A program made the translations under genes and the position numbers. Shown here piece after piece: positions 32,184 to 41,297 of a stretch of DNA of 64,000 bases (its first letter is position 1; every line of letters starts with the position of its first letter). This stretch comes from Streptomyces canus (GTDB taxonomy: Bacteria; Actinomycetota; Actinomycetes; Streptomycetales; Streptomycetaceae), in the NCBI RefSeq assembly GCF_030815415.1, contig NZ_JAUSWW010000001.1:9548001-9612000 (forward strand), given 5' to 3'. Under the pieces are notes generated by a model that had not been told where the DNA came from, ran no database searches, and saw only the letters and a list, made by a program, of their open reading frames with translations.

Positions 32184-32285
32184 TCAGCTGCCGCTGGCGG
32201 CGTTGCCCGAAAGGACCGGGATGTTGTCCAGGATGTGCGAGAGTGGCTCGTCGCCCTTTTAGGCCGTCCTGGTCCTGCGTCACGC
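32184..32285 (-). pseudogene. Rodlin (RdlA/RdlB-like) C-terminal relic
   Basis: Minus-strand reading KGDEPLSHILDNIPVLSGNA ending ASGS-stop (32184-32186), preceded in another frame by CVTQDQDGLK. The known rodlins end in a Cys, a Q/K-rich stretch and a LSH-x-LED-x-SVLS-x-NG block (from memory). The match is short but specific; a one-base indel lies in the AAAA run near 32258. The secretion signal and repeats are absent. Confidence 0.45.
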
Positions 32286-32525
32286 ACGACCTGAGGAAAA
32301 GACTCCGGTCAAGCATCTCCTGAGACGCACGCCAGTACGTCAAGCGCCACCTGATGACGAACTGTCAGCCATGCCCCAAGACCTCGCGCAGCCAGTGCAG
32401 ATCGACGCGATGTCGAAAGTCAGCCGGTCACCTCTCTGGCCGGTACCGGTTCTCGCGATGCCGGGTGGGTCCTGGGCTGCGGCGGCCGTCACTGTTGCTC
32501 TTCCTCCCTTTCCCCGGCCGCCCCG

Positions 32526-32660
32526 CGCCAGCTGGTGGCGCCCGCGATCGCCCTGGCCGTCACCCTCGGCCTGCACCACTGGCGGCACAACGCTGTGCTG
32601 AGCATCTTCGGCGGCACCGCCGTCCACGTAGCCCTCGCCACCACCCTCACCCCCCACTGA
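32526..32660 (+). pseudogene. AzlD-like branched-chain amino acid exporter subunit, C-terminal scrap
   Basis: 45 codons to TGA: RQLVAPAIALAVTLGLHHWR, then HNAVLSIFGGTAVHVALA and TTLTPH. The pattern of two short hydrophobic helices with W-R/H-N-x-x-L-S-I-x-x-G-T is that of AzlD C-termini. The upstream part is missing or out of frame. Confidence 0.5.
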
Positions 32661-33043
32661 CCTCACCGGGTCGGCCGCGAACGCCGGTACCCCGGTGTCC
32701 GTCGCGGCATCCAGCAGCGTCGCGGCCCTCCTTCCGGCGAGGCGACACGCGGGCAGATCGTCGCCACCACCGTAGGCGGCGAACCCGGGGAAAGCGACGA
32801 TGAAGGCCGGCCAACAGCTGCCCCACCGCCCGGCAGAAAACGGGGCCGTCCCGGGCAAGCAGCTTCTCGGCCACACCCACGACCGGAGCCAGGTTGGCCC
32901 GCTGGCTTCGGCAGACGGTCTGCGGTCGCCACCCACCGCAAGGGCCTGGTCGTAGCCTTTCGCCGTCAAGCAGTGGTCGGGGTGGTGGCAGACGTCATCC
33001 AACGAGGCCGCGGCGAGGCAACCGGATGCGCCCCGGCCGTCGT
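32661..33043. other. 383-bp gap without a supported gene
   Basis: Long open readings on both strands reflect base bias. No motif or start is convincing. Confidence 0.3.
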
Positions 33044-33781
33044 TCAGGCCCGGGTATAGCCACCGTCGGCGAAGAGTTCGGCGCCGGTGACGAACGACGA
33101 GGCGTCCGAGGCCAGGAAGAGGGCGGCCTCGGCGATTTCCTCGGCGTCGGCCAGCCGCCCCAGGGGTACGACGGCCTCGGCGAACCGGTCGACGTCCGGC
33201 CCCGCGGCGCCCAGCAGGCCGGGGGTCCGGGTGGGTCCCGGGCTGAGCACGTTGACCCGGAACCGGCGCTTCCGCGACTGCCGGGCCCAGTTGTGCACGA
33301 GGTTGCTCACCGCCGCCTTCGAGGCGCTGTACACCTCGAGTTGCTCATTGGGCCGCACGCTGTTGCTGGATCCGATGACCAGGATGGAGGCGTTCTCCGC
33401 CAGCAGGGGGAGCGCCTTCTGAACGGTGAACAGTGGGCCCTTGATGTTGACGGCGAGCGTCAGGTCGACGTTCGCCTCGGTGTGGGCGCCGAGCGCGGCG
33501 TCCGCGGCGATTCCCGCGTTGGCCACCAGCACGTCGATGTGGCCGGCCTCCTCGCGGACTCGTGCGTAGAGGGCGTCCAGGTCGGTCAGGACCGAGACGT
33601 CGGATCGTACGCCGGTGGCCGCGGGGCCCATCTCCTTGACTGCCGCTTCGAGGCGGTCGTTGTCCCGGCCGGTCACGAAGACCCGTGCGCCCTCCCGGAT
33701 GAAGCGGTGGGCGATGGCCCGCCCGATCCCGCTGGTCCCTCCGGTGATCACGGCCACCTTGTTCTGCAACACGCCTGGCAT
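33044..33781 (-). CDS. Classical SDR oxidoreductase
   Basis: 245 residues from ATG 33781. TGGTSGIGRAIA (13-24) is the cofactor motif, VLVANAGIAADAAL the NNAG equivalent, IGSSNSVRP the Ser region and YSASKAAVSNL the YxxxK pair. It closes with LASDASSFVTGAELFADGGY. It is divergent from a TetR gene and a strong dyad lies between, so this reductase is the regulator's likely target. Substrate unknown. Confidence 0.92.
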   Translation of the reverse strand: MPGVLQNKVAVITGGTSGIGRAIAHRFIREGARVFVTGRDNDRLEAAVKEMGPAATGVRSDVSVLTDLDALYARVREEAGHIDVLVANAGIAADAALGAHTEANVDLTLAVNIKGPLFTVQKALPLLAENASILVIGSSNSVRPNEQLEVYSASKAAVSNLVHNWARQSRKRRFRVNVLSPGPTRTPGLLGAAGPDVDRFAEAVVPLGRLADAEEIAEAALFLASDASSFVTGAELFADGGYTRA

Positions 33782-33796
33782 GTCGAACTCCTTGAG

Positions 33797-33841
33797 TTAT
33801 GGAATCGATCGTCCATAACGTAGGCAGTAATGGACGATCGA
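33797..33841. promoter_or_regulatory. Double TetR operator between SDR and tetR
   Basis: Two overlapping symmetries: TTATGGA-N8-TCCATAA (33797-33818), and a 12-bp inverted repeat TCGATCGTCCAT (33805-33816) / ATGGACGATCGA (33830-33841) separated by 13 bp. It fills the divergent promoter. Confidence 0.7.
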
Positions 33842-33865
33842 GTCAAGAATGGCTAGGGTGAAACC

Positions 33866-34507
33866 ATGCCCAGACCACGCGCATTCGACGAACGCCAAGT
33901 CCTGGAGCGGGCCCGGGAACAGTTCTGGGCGACCGGCTACTCAGGAACCCGGATGGACGACATCGCCCAGGCGACCGGCCTGGGCAAGGGCAGCCTGTAC
34001 GGCGCGTTCGGCGACAAGGGCAAGCTGTTCCACAGGGTGTTCGACGAGTGGTGCACCGCGGTCGTCGAGGTGGCCGAAGGGCGGCTGGCAGGTGGCCCGG
34101 ACGCGGAGGCCTTGGCCCGGCTGTCGGGGTACGTGCACCTCATGGCGGAGAACACCGCCTCCGACACCGAGCGCCGCGGGTGCCTGCTGGCCAAGGGCGT
34201 GGCGGAACTGGCCCAGCACGATCCGACGGTCGCCGGGCGGTCGGCCGAGACCATGACGGCGCTGCTGACCCTGCTGCGGACGGAGATCAGCGCCGCACAG
34301 CGCCACGGCGACATCGCCAGCGCTGCGGATCCGCAGCAGCTGGCGGCACTGCTGCTGACGGTGGTCCGCGGTATCGAGGCGGTGGGCAAGGCCGGCCTGG
34401 ACCCGGAGACACTGCGGAACATCGCAGACACCGCACTGGCGGTCCTGCCCATGCCCGAGGGGCGGAATCACCTCGCAACTGGGCGCGGTCCGGCCCGCGA
34501 GAACTGA
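33866..34507 (+). CDS. TetR family transcriptional regulator
   Basis: 213 residues from ATG 33866. HTH region: VLERAREQFWATGYSGTRMD, then DIAQATGLGKGSLYGAFGDK. The ligand domain with TERRGCLLAKGVAELAQHDP places it with the TetR_C_16/AcrR-like group often found next to SDR genes. The operator in the 84-bp divergent promoter suggests joint repression of itself and the SDR. Confidence 0.9.
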   Translation: MPRPRAFDERQVLERAREQFWATGYSGTRMDDIAQATGLGKGSLYGAFGDKGKLFHRVFDEWCTAVVEVAEGRLAGGPDAEALARLSGYVHLMAENTASDTERRGCLLAKGVAELAQHDPTVAGRSAETMTALLTLLRTEISAAQRHGDIASAADPQQLAALLLTVVRGIEAVGKAGLDPETLRNIADTALAVLPMPEGRNHLATGRGPAREN

Positions 34508-34556
34508 CTCGGTGCCCTCACGGTCACCTGACCCGCCGGGCAAAGCCTGGCCCTGC

Positions 34557-34937
34557 CTAGTCCGTGACGGCCACCATCGCGATCGACACCAGGATCCCTG
34601 GCCGGTCGACACCCAGCTTGCTCACGCAGCGAGGCGGCCGTACGTCAGGGAAGAACTCGTCGAAGACCTCGATGATGCCGTCGGCGTCCTCGGGGTGCAT
34701 GAGCAGGGTGTGAACCATGACGGCGTCGCTCAGCTCGGCGCGGCCGGCGCGCAGGATCGCTTGGCAGTTGAGCAACGACTGGCGGGTCTGCTCCTGGATC
34801 GTGGGTCCCGCGAGTTCGCCGGTCGCCACGTCGACTCCGACTGTTCCCGCGACGTAGATCGTGTTGCCGACCTTGACCGCCTGGCTGTAGCCGGGATATT
34901 CCGGCGCTTCGGGGGTGGAGATGATCTCTCGGGGCAT
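34557..34937 (-). CDS. RidA/YjgF/Rid family protein
   Basis: 126 residues from ATG 34937 (MPREIISTPEAPEYPGYSQA). Family features: VGNTIYVAGTVGVDVATGEL, QTRQSLLNCQAILRAGRAEL and a C-terminal RPPRCVSKLGVDRPGILVSI with the Arg typical of imine deaminases. RidA proteins hydrolyse reactive enamines/imines formed by PLP enzymes, or act on related small molecules. The frame is open upstream to 35249 but without family similarity. Confidence 0.88.
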   Translation of the reverse strand: MPREIISTPEAPEYPGYSQAVKVGNTIYVAGTVGVDVATGELAGPTIQEQTRQSLLNCQAILRAGRAELSDAVMVHTLLMHPEDADGIIEVFDEFFPDVRPPRCVSKLGVDRPGILVSIAMVAVTD

Positions 34938-35307
34938 CGCACGGGCTCCTGCCTGGAGGGCTTCTGCTCGCTGAGTACAGATCGACCTTGGACTTCGGTG
35001 GCGCCGTCGCACCCTCATCCCGCAGGGCGCCTTCAGGCTCCCACCGCAGGACCCCGGGTGTTGCCAGAACCGCGATGACGGCACGTGTCCGGCGGGGCAG
35101 TCGGGGGTCGGACAGGTAGGGGAGGACCCAGGCGGGGCTGCCGTCCTGAACGCGGCTACCTGCCGGTGACTTATGGGGTATGGCATAGAACATGTAAGGG
35201 GAAGGGCAATCCTCGCGAGCGTCGTCTCCAGCGGTGGCTCATAGGACAAAAGTTGGCCTACACGCCACCTAACGTCAGACGGACCACACGCACTCAGGAG
35301 GCAGCGG
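34938..35307. other. 370-bp gap, possible unrecognised minus-strand relic
   Basis: A minus-strand reading at about 35000-35180 (PAWVLPYLSDPRLPRRTRAV, then IAVLATPGVLRWEPEGALRD) looks protein-like but has no family I recognise and no credible start. The plus-strand VOC promoter must lie after about 35190. Confidence 0.3.
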
Positions 35308-35829
35308 ATGACCGTGAGGCCGATCCCCGACGGCTATCACACCGTCACGCCGTGGATCATCTCGCGCGACACGGCTGGGCTCATCGACTACCTGAAGGAG
35401 GCGTTCGAGGCAGAGGAGATCGCCCGGGTCGTCGGGGACGACGGCCGGATCGGGCACGCGGAGGTACGGATCGGCGACTCGATCGTCATGCCGTTCGACG
35501 CGCCACCTGATTGGCCGCCGACGCCCGCCTTCCTGCGCCTCTACGTCGAGGACGCCGACGCCGCGCACCGCAGGGCCGTCGCGGCCGGCGGAACGTCCGT
35601 GACCGAAGTGACACACCTCTTCTTCGGCGACCGGGTCGGACGGGTACGCGATCCGCTGGGCAATCTGTGGTGGCTCCAGACACGGGTGGAGGACGTCAGC
35701 CCGGAGGAGATGGAACGCCGTCTGGGCGACCCGAAGTGGGCCGAGGCGATGGCGTACGTCCAGGGTGCCGACTTCTTCCCGGGGGCCTCCAACTCGGATG
35801 GTACGCAGGCCCCGAGGCCCGGTGCCTGA
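35308..35829 (+). CDS. VOC superfamily protein (PhnB/glyoxalase-like)
   Basis: 173 residues; AGGAGG lies 7-8 bp before ATG 35308. PhnB-type core: YHTVTPWIISRDTAGLIDYL, HAEVRIGDSIVMPFDAP, AFLRLYVEDADAAHRRAVAA and the closing FFGDRVGRVRDPLGNLWWLQ. The D-R-x-G-x-x-x-D-P-x-G-N-x-W motif is that of PhnB/YkcA proteins. Role unclear; possibly resistance or a small-molecule isomerase. Confidence 0.87.
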   Translation: MTVRPIPDGYHTVTPWIISRDTAGLIDYLKEAFEAEEIARVVGDDGRIGHAEVRIGDSIVMPFDAPPDWPPTPAFLRLYVEDADAAHRRAVAAGGTSVTEVTHLFFGDRVGRVRDPLGNLWWLQTRVEDVSPEEMERRLGDPKWAEAMAYVQGADFFPGASNSDGTQAPRPGA

Positions 35830-35877
35830 GTCGTGGGGGCGTCGATTCGTCAGTCGGTCAGGCCCGACCAGTACATC

Positions 35878-36924
35878 TCAACGAGATCGTGTGACGAACT
35901 CTGCCGGCTTGGGCGCGGGTTGCTCTCCCGAGCCTCGGATGATCAGCCGGGTGGGGACGGAGATGGTGCGAGCGCGGGAGCGGTCGCCGTCCAGGCGGGC
36001 CAGGGCGGTGGCCGCGGCGCTGCGGCCGAGTTCTTCGGGGTCCTGGGCTACGACGGTCAGGGCCGGTTCGAGGGCCTCGGCGAGTGACAGGTCGTCGAAG
36101 GCGGCGACTGCCACGTCCTTGCGCTTGCTGCGTGCGAGTTCGGCGACGATGCCGAGCGCCATGATGTTGTTGCCGGCGAACAGGGCGGTGGGGGGATCGG
36201 CCAGGTCGAGGAGTTGGGCGGTGGCGGCCTGGGCGCCCGGCTGGTCGTGGGCGTTGGCGACCAGCGAGCGGTCGTAGGGGATGTTGGCTTCCTGCAGCGC
36301 GGCGCGGTATCCGGCGAGGCGTTCGCGGCGCGTGTACAGCTTGACGGGCAGGTCGCCGACGAAGCCGACGCGGTGGTGCCCGTGGGCGATGAGATGGGCG
36401 ATGCCGTCCCGGGCCCCGGCGCGGTTGGAACTGACGATGCTGTCGGCGGGCAGGCCGACTCCGGGGCGGTCGAGGAAGATGATGGGCAGCCCTGCGGTGC
36501 GGTGCGACTTGAGGTGGGAGTGTTCGGCGCCGACGGACGGTACGACGATGAGGATGCTGACGCGCCGGGCGAGGAACTTGTCCGTCAGGGCACGTTCGCG
36601 TTCGGGGTCGTCCGCGGAGGAGCCCATGAGCAGGGTCAGTCCGCGGTCGCCGACGACATCCTCTATGGCGCGGGCCACGGCTCCGAAGAAGGGGTTGGCG
36701 AGGTCGGGGATGACCAGGCCGACGGTGGTGTCCGGGCCGCCGACGCGGATGTTGCGGGCCATGAGGTTCGGCTGGAAGCCGAGCTTGGCGACGGCGGCGA
36801 GCACCTGTTCCCTGGTCTCGGCGGAGGCGGGCCCGTCCTCGTTGAGGACGCGGGAGACGGTCTTGGCGCTGACGCCCACTTCTCGGGCGACGTCTGCCAG
36901 GGTCGGGCGGCGGTTCGCTGCCAT
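35878..36924 (-). CDS. LacI family repressor of the fructan/fructose locus
   Basis: 348 residues from ATG 36924. HTH and hinge: PTLADVAREVGVSAKTVSRV, then NEDGPASAETREQVLAAVAK. The periplasmic-binding-like domain contains VGLVIPDLANPFFGAVARAI and FLDRPGVGLPADSIVSSN. It sits downstream of the ABC operon it likely regulates. The palindrome TGTCAWCGWTGACA, of LacI type, occurs twice before the binding-protein/kinase pair and twice before the GH32 gene, so both are probably repressed in the absence of a fructose signal. Confidence 0.9.
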   Translation of the reverse strand: MAANRRPTLADVAREVGVSAKTVSRVLNEDGPASAETREQVLAAVAKLGFQPNLMARNIRVGGPDTTVGLVIPDLANPFFGAVARAIEDVVGDRGLTLLMGSSADDPERERALTDKFLARRVSILIVVPSVGAEHSHLKSHRTAGLPIIFLDRPGVGLPADSIVSSNRAGARDGIAHLIAHGHHRVGFVGDLPVKLYTRRERLAGYRAALQEANIPYDRSLVANAHDQPGAQAATAQLLDLADPPTALFAGNNIMALGIVAELARSKRKDVAVAAFDDLSLAEALEPALTVVAQDPEELGRSAAATALARLDGDRSRARTISVPTRLIIRGSGEQPAPKPAEFVTRSR

Positions 36925-36987
36925 GGAGGAAACAGTCTCCTGTGCTCGTCGGTCCGGCCGCGGCCTCGGCCGGAACCTGTGAGTGCT

Positions 36988-37824
36988 TCAGTTGGCCTGG
37001 ACTCCCGCGGCCTTCGCGGCCTTGGAATCCGCCACGACAGTACCTCCGGCCTCGTCCACGGTGAGCGCGCCGGTCATGATGGCGACGACCTCCGCCATGG
37101 AGTAGTCGGAGGGCTTGATCACGGCGGCGCGCCTGCCCAGACGGTGGACGTGGATCCGGTCGGCGATCTCGAAGACGTGGGGCATGTTGTGGCTGATCAG
37201 GACGACCGGCATGCCCTTGTCGCGAACCCGGCGGATGAGGTCGAGGACCTGGCCGGACTCCTTGACGCCGAGGGCGGCGGTGGGTTCGTCCATGACGACG
37301 ACGGAGCGTGCCCAGGCGACGGCGCGGGCGACCGCGACGGCCTGCCGCTGTCCGCCGGAGAGGGTCTCGACCGACTGGGTCAGCGAGCGCAGGCCGATCT
37401 TCAGGTCGGCCATGTGCTCGGCGGCCTCCTGCCGCATCCGCTTCTTGTCGAGCATGCGGAAGGCGCTGCCGAGGATGCCGGAGCGGCGCAGTTCGCGGCC
37501 GAGGAACACGTTCGACGCGATGTCCATGGAGGCCGCCACCGCGAGGTCCTGATACACCGTCTCGATGCCGTGGGCGCGGGCGCTCTGCGGGCCGGAGAAC
37601 GAGATGGGTTTGCCGTTGAGCCGTATCTCGCCCGCGTCGGGGGTCACCGCGCCGGTGAGGGCCTTGATGAGGCTGGTCTTGCCGGCGCCGTTGTCGCCGA
37701 TGACGGCGAGGACCTCGCCGGGCAGCAGGTCGAAGTCGGCGCCGTCGATGGCGGTGACGTGGCCGTAGCGCTTGACCAGGCCGCGGGCCTGAAGGACAGG
37801 CGTGGGGGAGGAGGTGGCGGTCAT
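36988..37824 (-). CDS. Sugar ABC transporter ATP-binding protein (FrcA-like, single NBD)
   Basis: 278 residues. Walker A GDNGAGKTSLIKALTG (about 43-58), signature LSGGQRQAVAVARAVAW, Walker B VVVMDEPTAALG and the switch His in LISHNMPHV. It has one nucleotide-binding domain, unlike RbsA/XylG with two, which is characteristic of fructose FrcA-type importers. ATG overlaps the permease stop by four bases (ATGA at 37821-37824). Cytosolic face of the importer. Confidence 0.9.
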   Translation of the reverse strand: MTATSSPTPVLQARGLVKRYGHVTAIDGADFDLLPGEVLAVIGDNGAGKTSLIKALTGAVTPDAGEIRLNGKPISFSGPQSARAHGIETVYQDLAVAASMDIASNVFLGRELRRSGILGSAFRMLDKKRMRQEAAEHMADLKIGLRSLTQSVETLSGGQRQAVAVARAVAWARSVVVMDEPTAALGVKESGQVLDLIRRVRDKGMPVVLISHNMPHVFEIADRIHVHRLGRRAAVIKPSDYSMAEVVAIMTGALTVDEAGGTVVADSKAAKAAGVQAN

Positions 37825-38834
37825 CGGGCCTTCTTCCGGGAGAGCTGGTCGACGGTCACCGCGAGGATCACCAGGACGCCGGTGATCAGGGTCTGGTAGA
37901 TGGAGGCGACGCCCATCAGCTGCAGGCCGTTGCGGAAGACGCCGACGATGAGGACGCCGATGAACGTGCCCAGGACCGAGCCGCGGCCGCCGAAGAGGCT
38001 GGTGCCGCCGAGGACCACGGCGGTGATGCTGTCGAGGTTGTCGGTCTGCCCGGCCTGCGGGTCGCCGACGCCGGTGCGGGAGATGAGCAGCAGGGCGGCG
38101 ATGCCGTAGAGGATCCCGGCCACGGTGTAGACGCCGATGGTCAGCCGGGAGGTGCGGATGCCGTTCAGCCGGGCCGCTTCCGGGCTGTTGCCCAGGGCGT
38201 AGACGTGCCTGCCCCAGCCGGTGTTGCTCAGCGCGTAGGCGAGGAGGAGGAACAGGGCGATGGTGACCAGGGAGCCGTAGGTGATGTCGGTGTGGCCGAG
38301 TGGGAAGGTCTCACCGAGTGCCGTCAGCGGGCCTGGCAGATTGGTGACCGTCTGCTCCTCGGAGTAGATGTGCGTCAGCGCGAACGCCACATTGAGCATG
38401 CCGAGGGTGACGATGAACGGCGGCAGCGGGATCTTCTGCACCAGGGTCCCGTTGAGCAGGCCGAAGCCGCCGCAGACGACCAGGCCCAGCGCGATCGCGA
38501 CCAGCGGGGGCAGGGAGCCCTCGGCCGCCATCTTGGCGATCACGATGCTGCCGAACGCCATCACCGCACCGCAGGACAGGTCGATACCCGCGGTGAGGAT
38601 GATCAGGGTCTGGCCGATGGCGAGGGTGCCGACGACCATGACCTGCTGCACGATCAGGGAGAAGTTCCCGCCGGTGAGGAACTGGTCGGTCGAGACGGAG
38701 AAGAAGACACAGGCCAGAAGGAGGGCGGCCAGCGGCCCGGTGGTCGGTGCCGTGAGCAGCCGGCGGGCCGTGGTCGGCGCTTTGAGATCGGCGTACGGCG
38801 AGGACGTGTCCGGGGGTGTGGTCGTGGCTGTCAT
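37821..38834 (-). CDS. Sugar ABC transporter permease (FrcC/RbsC-like)
   Basis: 337 residues with about nine hydrophobic segments. Family motifs: FLTGGNFSLIVQQVMVVGTL, LIILTAGIDLSCGAVMAFGS, and the EAA-like loop YALGNSPEAARLNGIRTSRL. SITAVVLGGTSLFGGRGSVL is the most conserved C-terminal block. It overlaps the ATPase gene by four bases and is 147 bp after the binding-protein gene. Expected substrate is fructose or a related ketose from the levanase. Confidence 0.9.
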   Translation of the reverse strand: MTATTTPPDTSSPYADLKAPTTARRLLTAPTTGPLAALLLACVFFSVSTDQFLTGGNFSLIVQQVMVVGTLAIGQTLIILTAGIDLSCGAVMAFGSIVIAKMAAEGSLPPLVAIALGLVVCGGFGLLNGTLVQKIPLPPFIVTLGMLNVAFALTHIYSEEQTVTNLPGPLTALGETFPLGHTDITYGSLVTIALFLLLAYALSNTGWGRHVYALGNSPEAARLNGIRTSRLTIGVYTVAGILYGIAALLLISRTGVGDPQAGQTDNLDSITAVVLGGTSLFGGRGSVLGTFIGVLIVGVFRNGLQLMGVASIYQTLITGVLVILAVTVDQLSRKKAR

Positions 38835-38981
38835 GCGAAGTCCTTGTCGGAAGACAGAAGTCGTTGTCCCCTCCGGCCGCCGGGAGAAGCGGACAAGCGG
38901 GCGGCCGCCCCCGGTCAGGGAGGAAGGGACGGCCGCCCCGCTGAGGGGACGGGCTGAGTCGTACGGTCCTCAGGGGCCGGC

Positions 38982-39998
38982 TCAGCCCCAGCAGTTCTCC
39001 AGGCCGTAGGCGGTGTCCTTGGACGTGACCCCGTCCTGTGCCTTGTCGGTGATCAGGGTGACGCCGGTGTCGGTGTAACCGGACGCCTTCTTCCCGTCCT
39101 TGGCGTAGGTCGCGACCGCCTTGACGCCCTCGGCGGCCATCTTCAGCGGGTACTGCTGCGAGGTCGCGGCGATCTTGCCGTCCTTGACGGCCTGTGTGCC
39201 GGTGCAGCCGCCGTCGACGGAGACGATGAGCACGTCCTTCTCCCGGCCCTTGGCCTTGAGCGCGGTGTACGCGCCCAGCGCGGCCGGCTCGTTGATCGTG
39301 TAGACGACGTTGATGTCCGGCTCCTTCTGGAGGCAGTTCTCCATCGCCGTCTGGCCCTTGGCCTGGTCGCCGCCGGTGTCCTGGGCGCAGGCGACGTCCT
39401 TCTCGGTGGCGCCGAAGCCCTTCAGGAAGCCTTCGTGCCGCTGGACGCCGACGGAGACGCCCGGCGCGAGGTCGAGGGCGGCTATCTTCGCCGTCTTGCC
39501 CTTCATGGCGGCCTTGGCGTACTCGCCGATCAGCTCGCCCGCCTTGACGTTGTCAGTGGCGAAAAGGGCGTCGACGGCGCTCTCCGGCTCGGTCGGGGTG
39601 TCCAGGGCGATGACCAGAACGCCCTTGGCCTTGGCCTTCTCGATGGCTGGCACGATCGCCTTGGAGTCGCTGGGCGTGATCAGGATGCCCTTCACCCCGG
39701 CGGCGACCATGTTCTCGATGGCGGTGACCTGACCGGCGTTGTCCCCGTCGAACTTGCCCGCCGCGGTGGACAGTTCGACACCGTTCTCCTTGGCGGCCTT
39801 CTCCGCGCCCTCCTTCATCTTCACGAAGAACGGGTTGGTGTCGGTCTTCGTGATCAGTCCGACCTTGACGGTGCCCGAACCGGAGCTCGCGGAGTCCGAT
39901 CCGGATCCGGATCCACAGGCGGTCAGGGTGAGGGCCGCGACACCCGTGCAAGCGGCGACTCTGAGCAAGGAGGACGGCAGACGAGAGATGCGTGACAT
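38982..39998 (-). CDS. Sugar ABC transporter substrate-binding lipoprotein (FrcB-like)
   Basis: 338 residues from ATG 39998, which has AGGAG upstream; the longer frame to 40061 would run through the operator. Lipoprotein signal: VAACTGVAALTLTACGSGSG with lipobox LTAC (Cys about 27), then a Ser/Gly linker. Type I periplasmic-binding fold: KVGLITKTDTNPFFVKMKEG, GILITPSDSKAIVPAIEKAK, VIALDTPTEPE and VSVDGGCTGTQAVKDGKIAA. Anchored outside the membrane; binds fructose-type sugars for the FrcC-like permease. Two LacI operators lie 58-87 bp upstream. Confidence 0.92.
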   Translation of the reverse strand: MSRISRLPSSLLRVAACTGVAALTLTACGSGSGSDSASSGSGTVKVGLITKTDTNPFFVKMKEGAEKAAKENGVELSTAAGKFDGDNAGQVTAIENMVAAGVKGILITPSDSKAIVPAIEKAKAKGVLVIALDTPTEPESAVDALFATDNVKAGELIGEYAKAAMKGKTAKIAALDLAPGVSVGVQRHEGFLKGFGATEKDVACAQDTGGDQAKGQTAMENCLQKEPDINVVYTINEPAALGAYTALKAKGREKDVLIVSVDGGCTGTQAVKDGKIAATSQQYPLKMAAEGVKAVATYAKDGKKASGYTDTGVTLITDKAQDGVTSKDTAYGLENCWG

Positions 39999-40055
39999 GA
40001 ACAACTCCTGCGGGATTGCGGACGAGCGGTCGGCATCGGGCATGCCGTCCCGAAG

Positions 40056-40085
40056 TGTCATCGTTGACTTATGTCATCGTTGACA
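40056..40085. promoter_or_regulatory. Two LacI operators between transporter and kinase
   Basis: TGTCATCGTTGACT (40056-40069) and TGTCATCGTTGACA (40072-40085), tandem with 2-bp spacing. They match TGTCAWCGWTGACA, which recurs at 41298. They lie in the divergent promoter of the binding-protein and PfkB genes. Confidence 0.8.
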
Positions 40086-40251
40086 CTGCTTGGCCAGGAT
40101 GATGGACTCCGCTTCCGGGCAACGTCAATGCCTTGTGCCCGTCACAAATCGGCAACGCTCGTGGCCGTCGCCGCCCGAAGCGGTTCGGCGAACGCCCGCG
40201 ACGTGCCCGTTTCTGTCCGCGCGTTCCCAGAGTTCCGAGAGTGAGCAGCCC

Positions 40252-41214
40252 ATGAGCCCGCGCCAGATCACCGTCCTGGGCGAGTGCGTCGCCGACGCGT
40301 TCACCGAACCCGCAGCCTCCCGGAACGAACTCGCCCTGCGGGTGCTGCCCGGCGGTGGACCCGCCAACACGGCGGCGGCCCTGGCCCGGCTGGGAACCCC
40401 GGCCCGCTTCCTCGCACGGCTGTCCGGCGACGTGTTCGGCCGCCTGTTCCGGGCCCACCTGGAGGCGTCCGGGGTCGACCTCTCGTGCGCCGTGGACGCC
40501 GCCGAGCCCAGCACGCTGGCCGTGGCCGAGCTGGACGCCCAGGGACAGGCCACGTTCTCCTTCCACGCGCAGGCCACCGCGGACTGGCAGTGGACGGGCG
40601 CGGAACTGGCCGGGGTGGACCTGACCGACACCGCCTGCGTGCACACCGGATCACTGGCCCTGGTCAAGGAACCCGGGGCGGCGGTGGTGGAGGACTTCCT
40701 GGCCGCGGCCGCCTCCCGGGCCACCATCAGCATCGACCCCAACGTCCGCCCGCTCCTGGTGCGCCCGGAGGTCTACCGCGCCCGGCTGGCACACTGGTGC
40801 GGCCTCGCGGACGTGCTGCGGCTGAGCGAGGACGACCTGGATCTCCTGCTGCCCGGAACACCGCCCGAGCAGGCCTGCGACACCTGGCATGCGGCAGGGG
40901 CACGGCTCGTCGTGATCACGCGCGGTGCCGACGGCGCCCTGGCCTCACTCGACGGGGAACGGGTCACGGTGCCCGCGGTGGCCACGCAGGTCGTCGACAC
41001 GGTCGGCGCCGGGGACTCCTTCACCGCCGGCCTGCTCCACCACCTCGGCGCCCAGGGGCTTCTGGGCGGCCGGCTGACGGACCTGCGCCTCGACGATGTC
41101 GAGGCAGCCTGCCGCTTCGGCACCCGCGTCGCGGCCCTGACCTGCTCGGTCGCCGGCCCCAACCCGCCGTGGCAGAGCCAGCTGACCCAGATGGCCACGG
41201 CCGACCGCGCGTGA
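40252..41214 (+). CDS. PfkB family carbohydrate kinase (probable fructokinase)
   Basis: 320 residues from ATG 40252 (MSPRQITVLGECVADAFTEP); an open extension to 40090 overlaps the operator region. PfkB motifs: LPGGGPANTAAALARLG at the N-terminus, IDPNVRPLLV in the middle, ITRGADGALA and the anion-hole/catalytic DTVGAGDSFTAGLLHHLG. The family phosphorylates fructose, ribokinase-type sugars or nucleosides. Divergent from the sugar-binding lipoprotein and under the same LacI operators, so it most likely phosphorylates imported fructose. Confidence 0.9.
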   Translation: MSPRQITVLGECVADAFTEPAASRNELALRVLPGGGPANTAAALARLGTPARFLARLSGDVFGRLFRAHLEASGVDLSCAVDAAEPSTLAVAELDAQGQATFSFHAQATADWQWTGAELAGVDLTDTACVHTGSLALVKEPGAAVVEDFLAAAASRATISIDPNVRPLLVRPEVYRARLAHWCGLADVLRLSEDDLDLLLPGTPPEQACDTWHAAGARLVVITRGADGALASLDGERVTVPAVATQVVDTVGAGDSFTAGLLHHLGAQGLLGGRLTDLRLDDVEAACRFGTRVAALTCSVAGPNPPWQSQLTQMATADRA

Positions 41215-41297
41215 CCGGCCGGCATGCCCCCCAACACGACATCGCGGCAACACCGTTGACGCACCGGCCGGATTGCCTACATCATCGGGCCACTCGA

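Noticed and set aside
1..35000. A single large biosynthetic cluster
   Set aside because: No PKS, NRPS, terpene or RiPP core genes were found. The redox genes occur as separate regulator-enzyme pairs with different operators.
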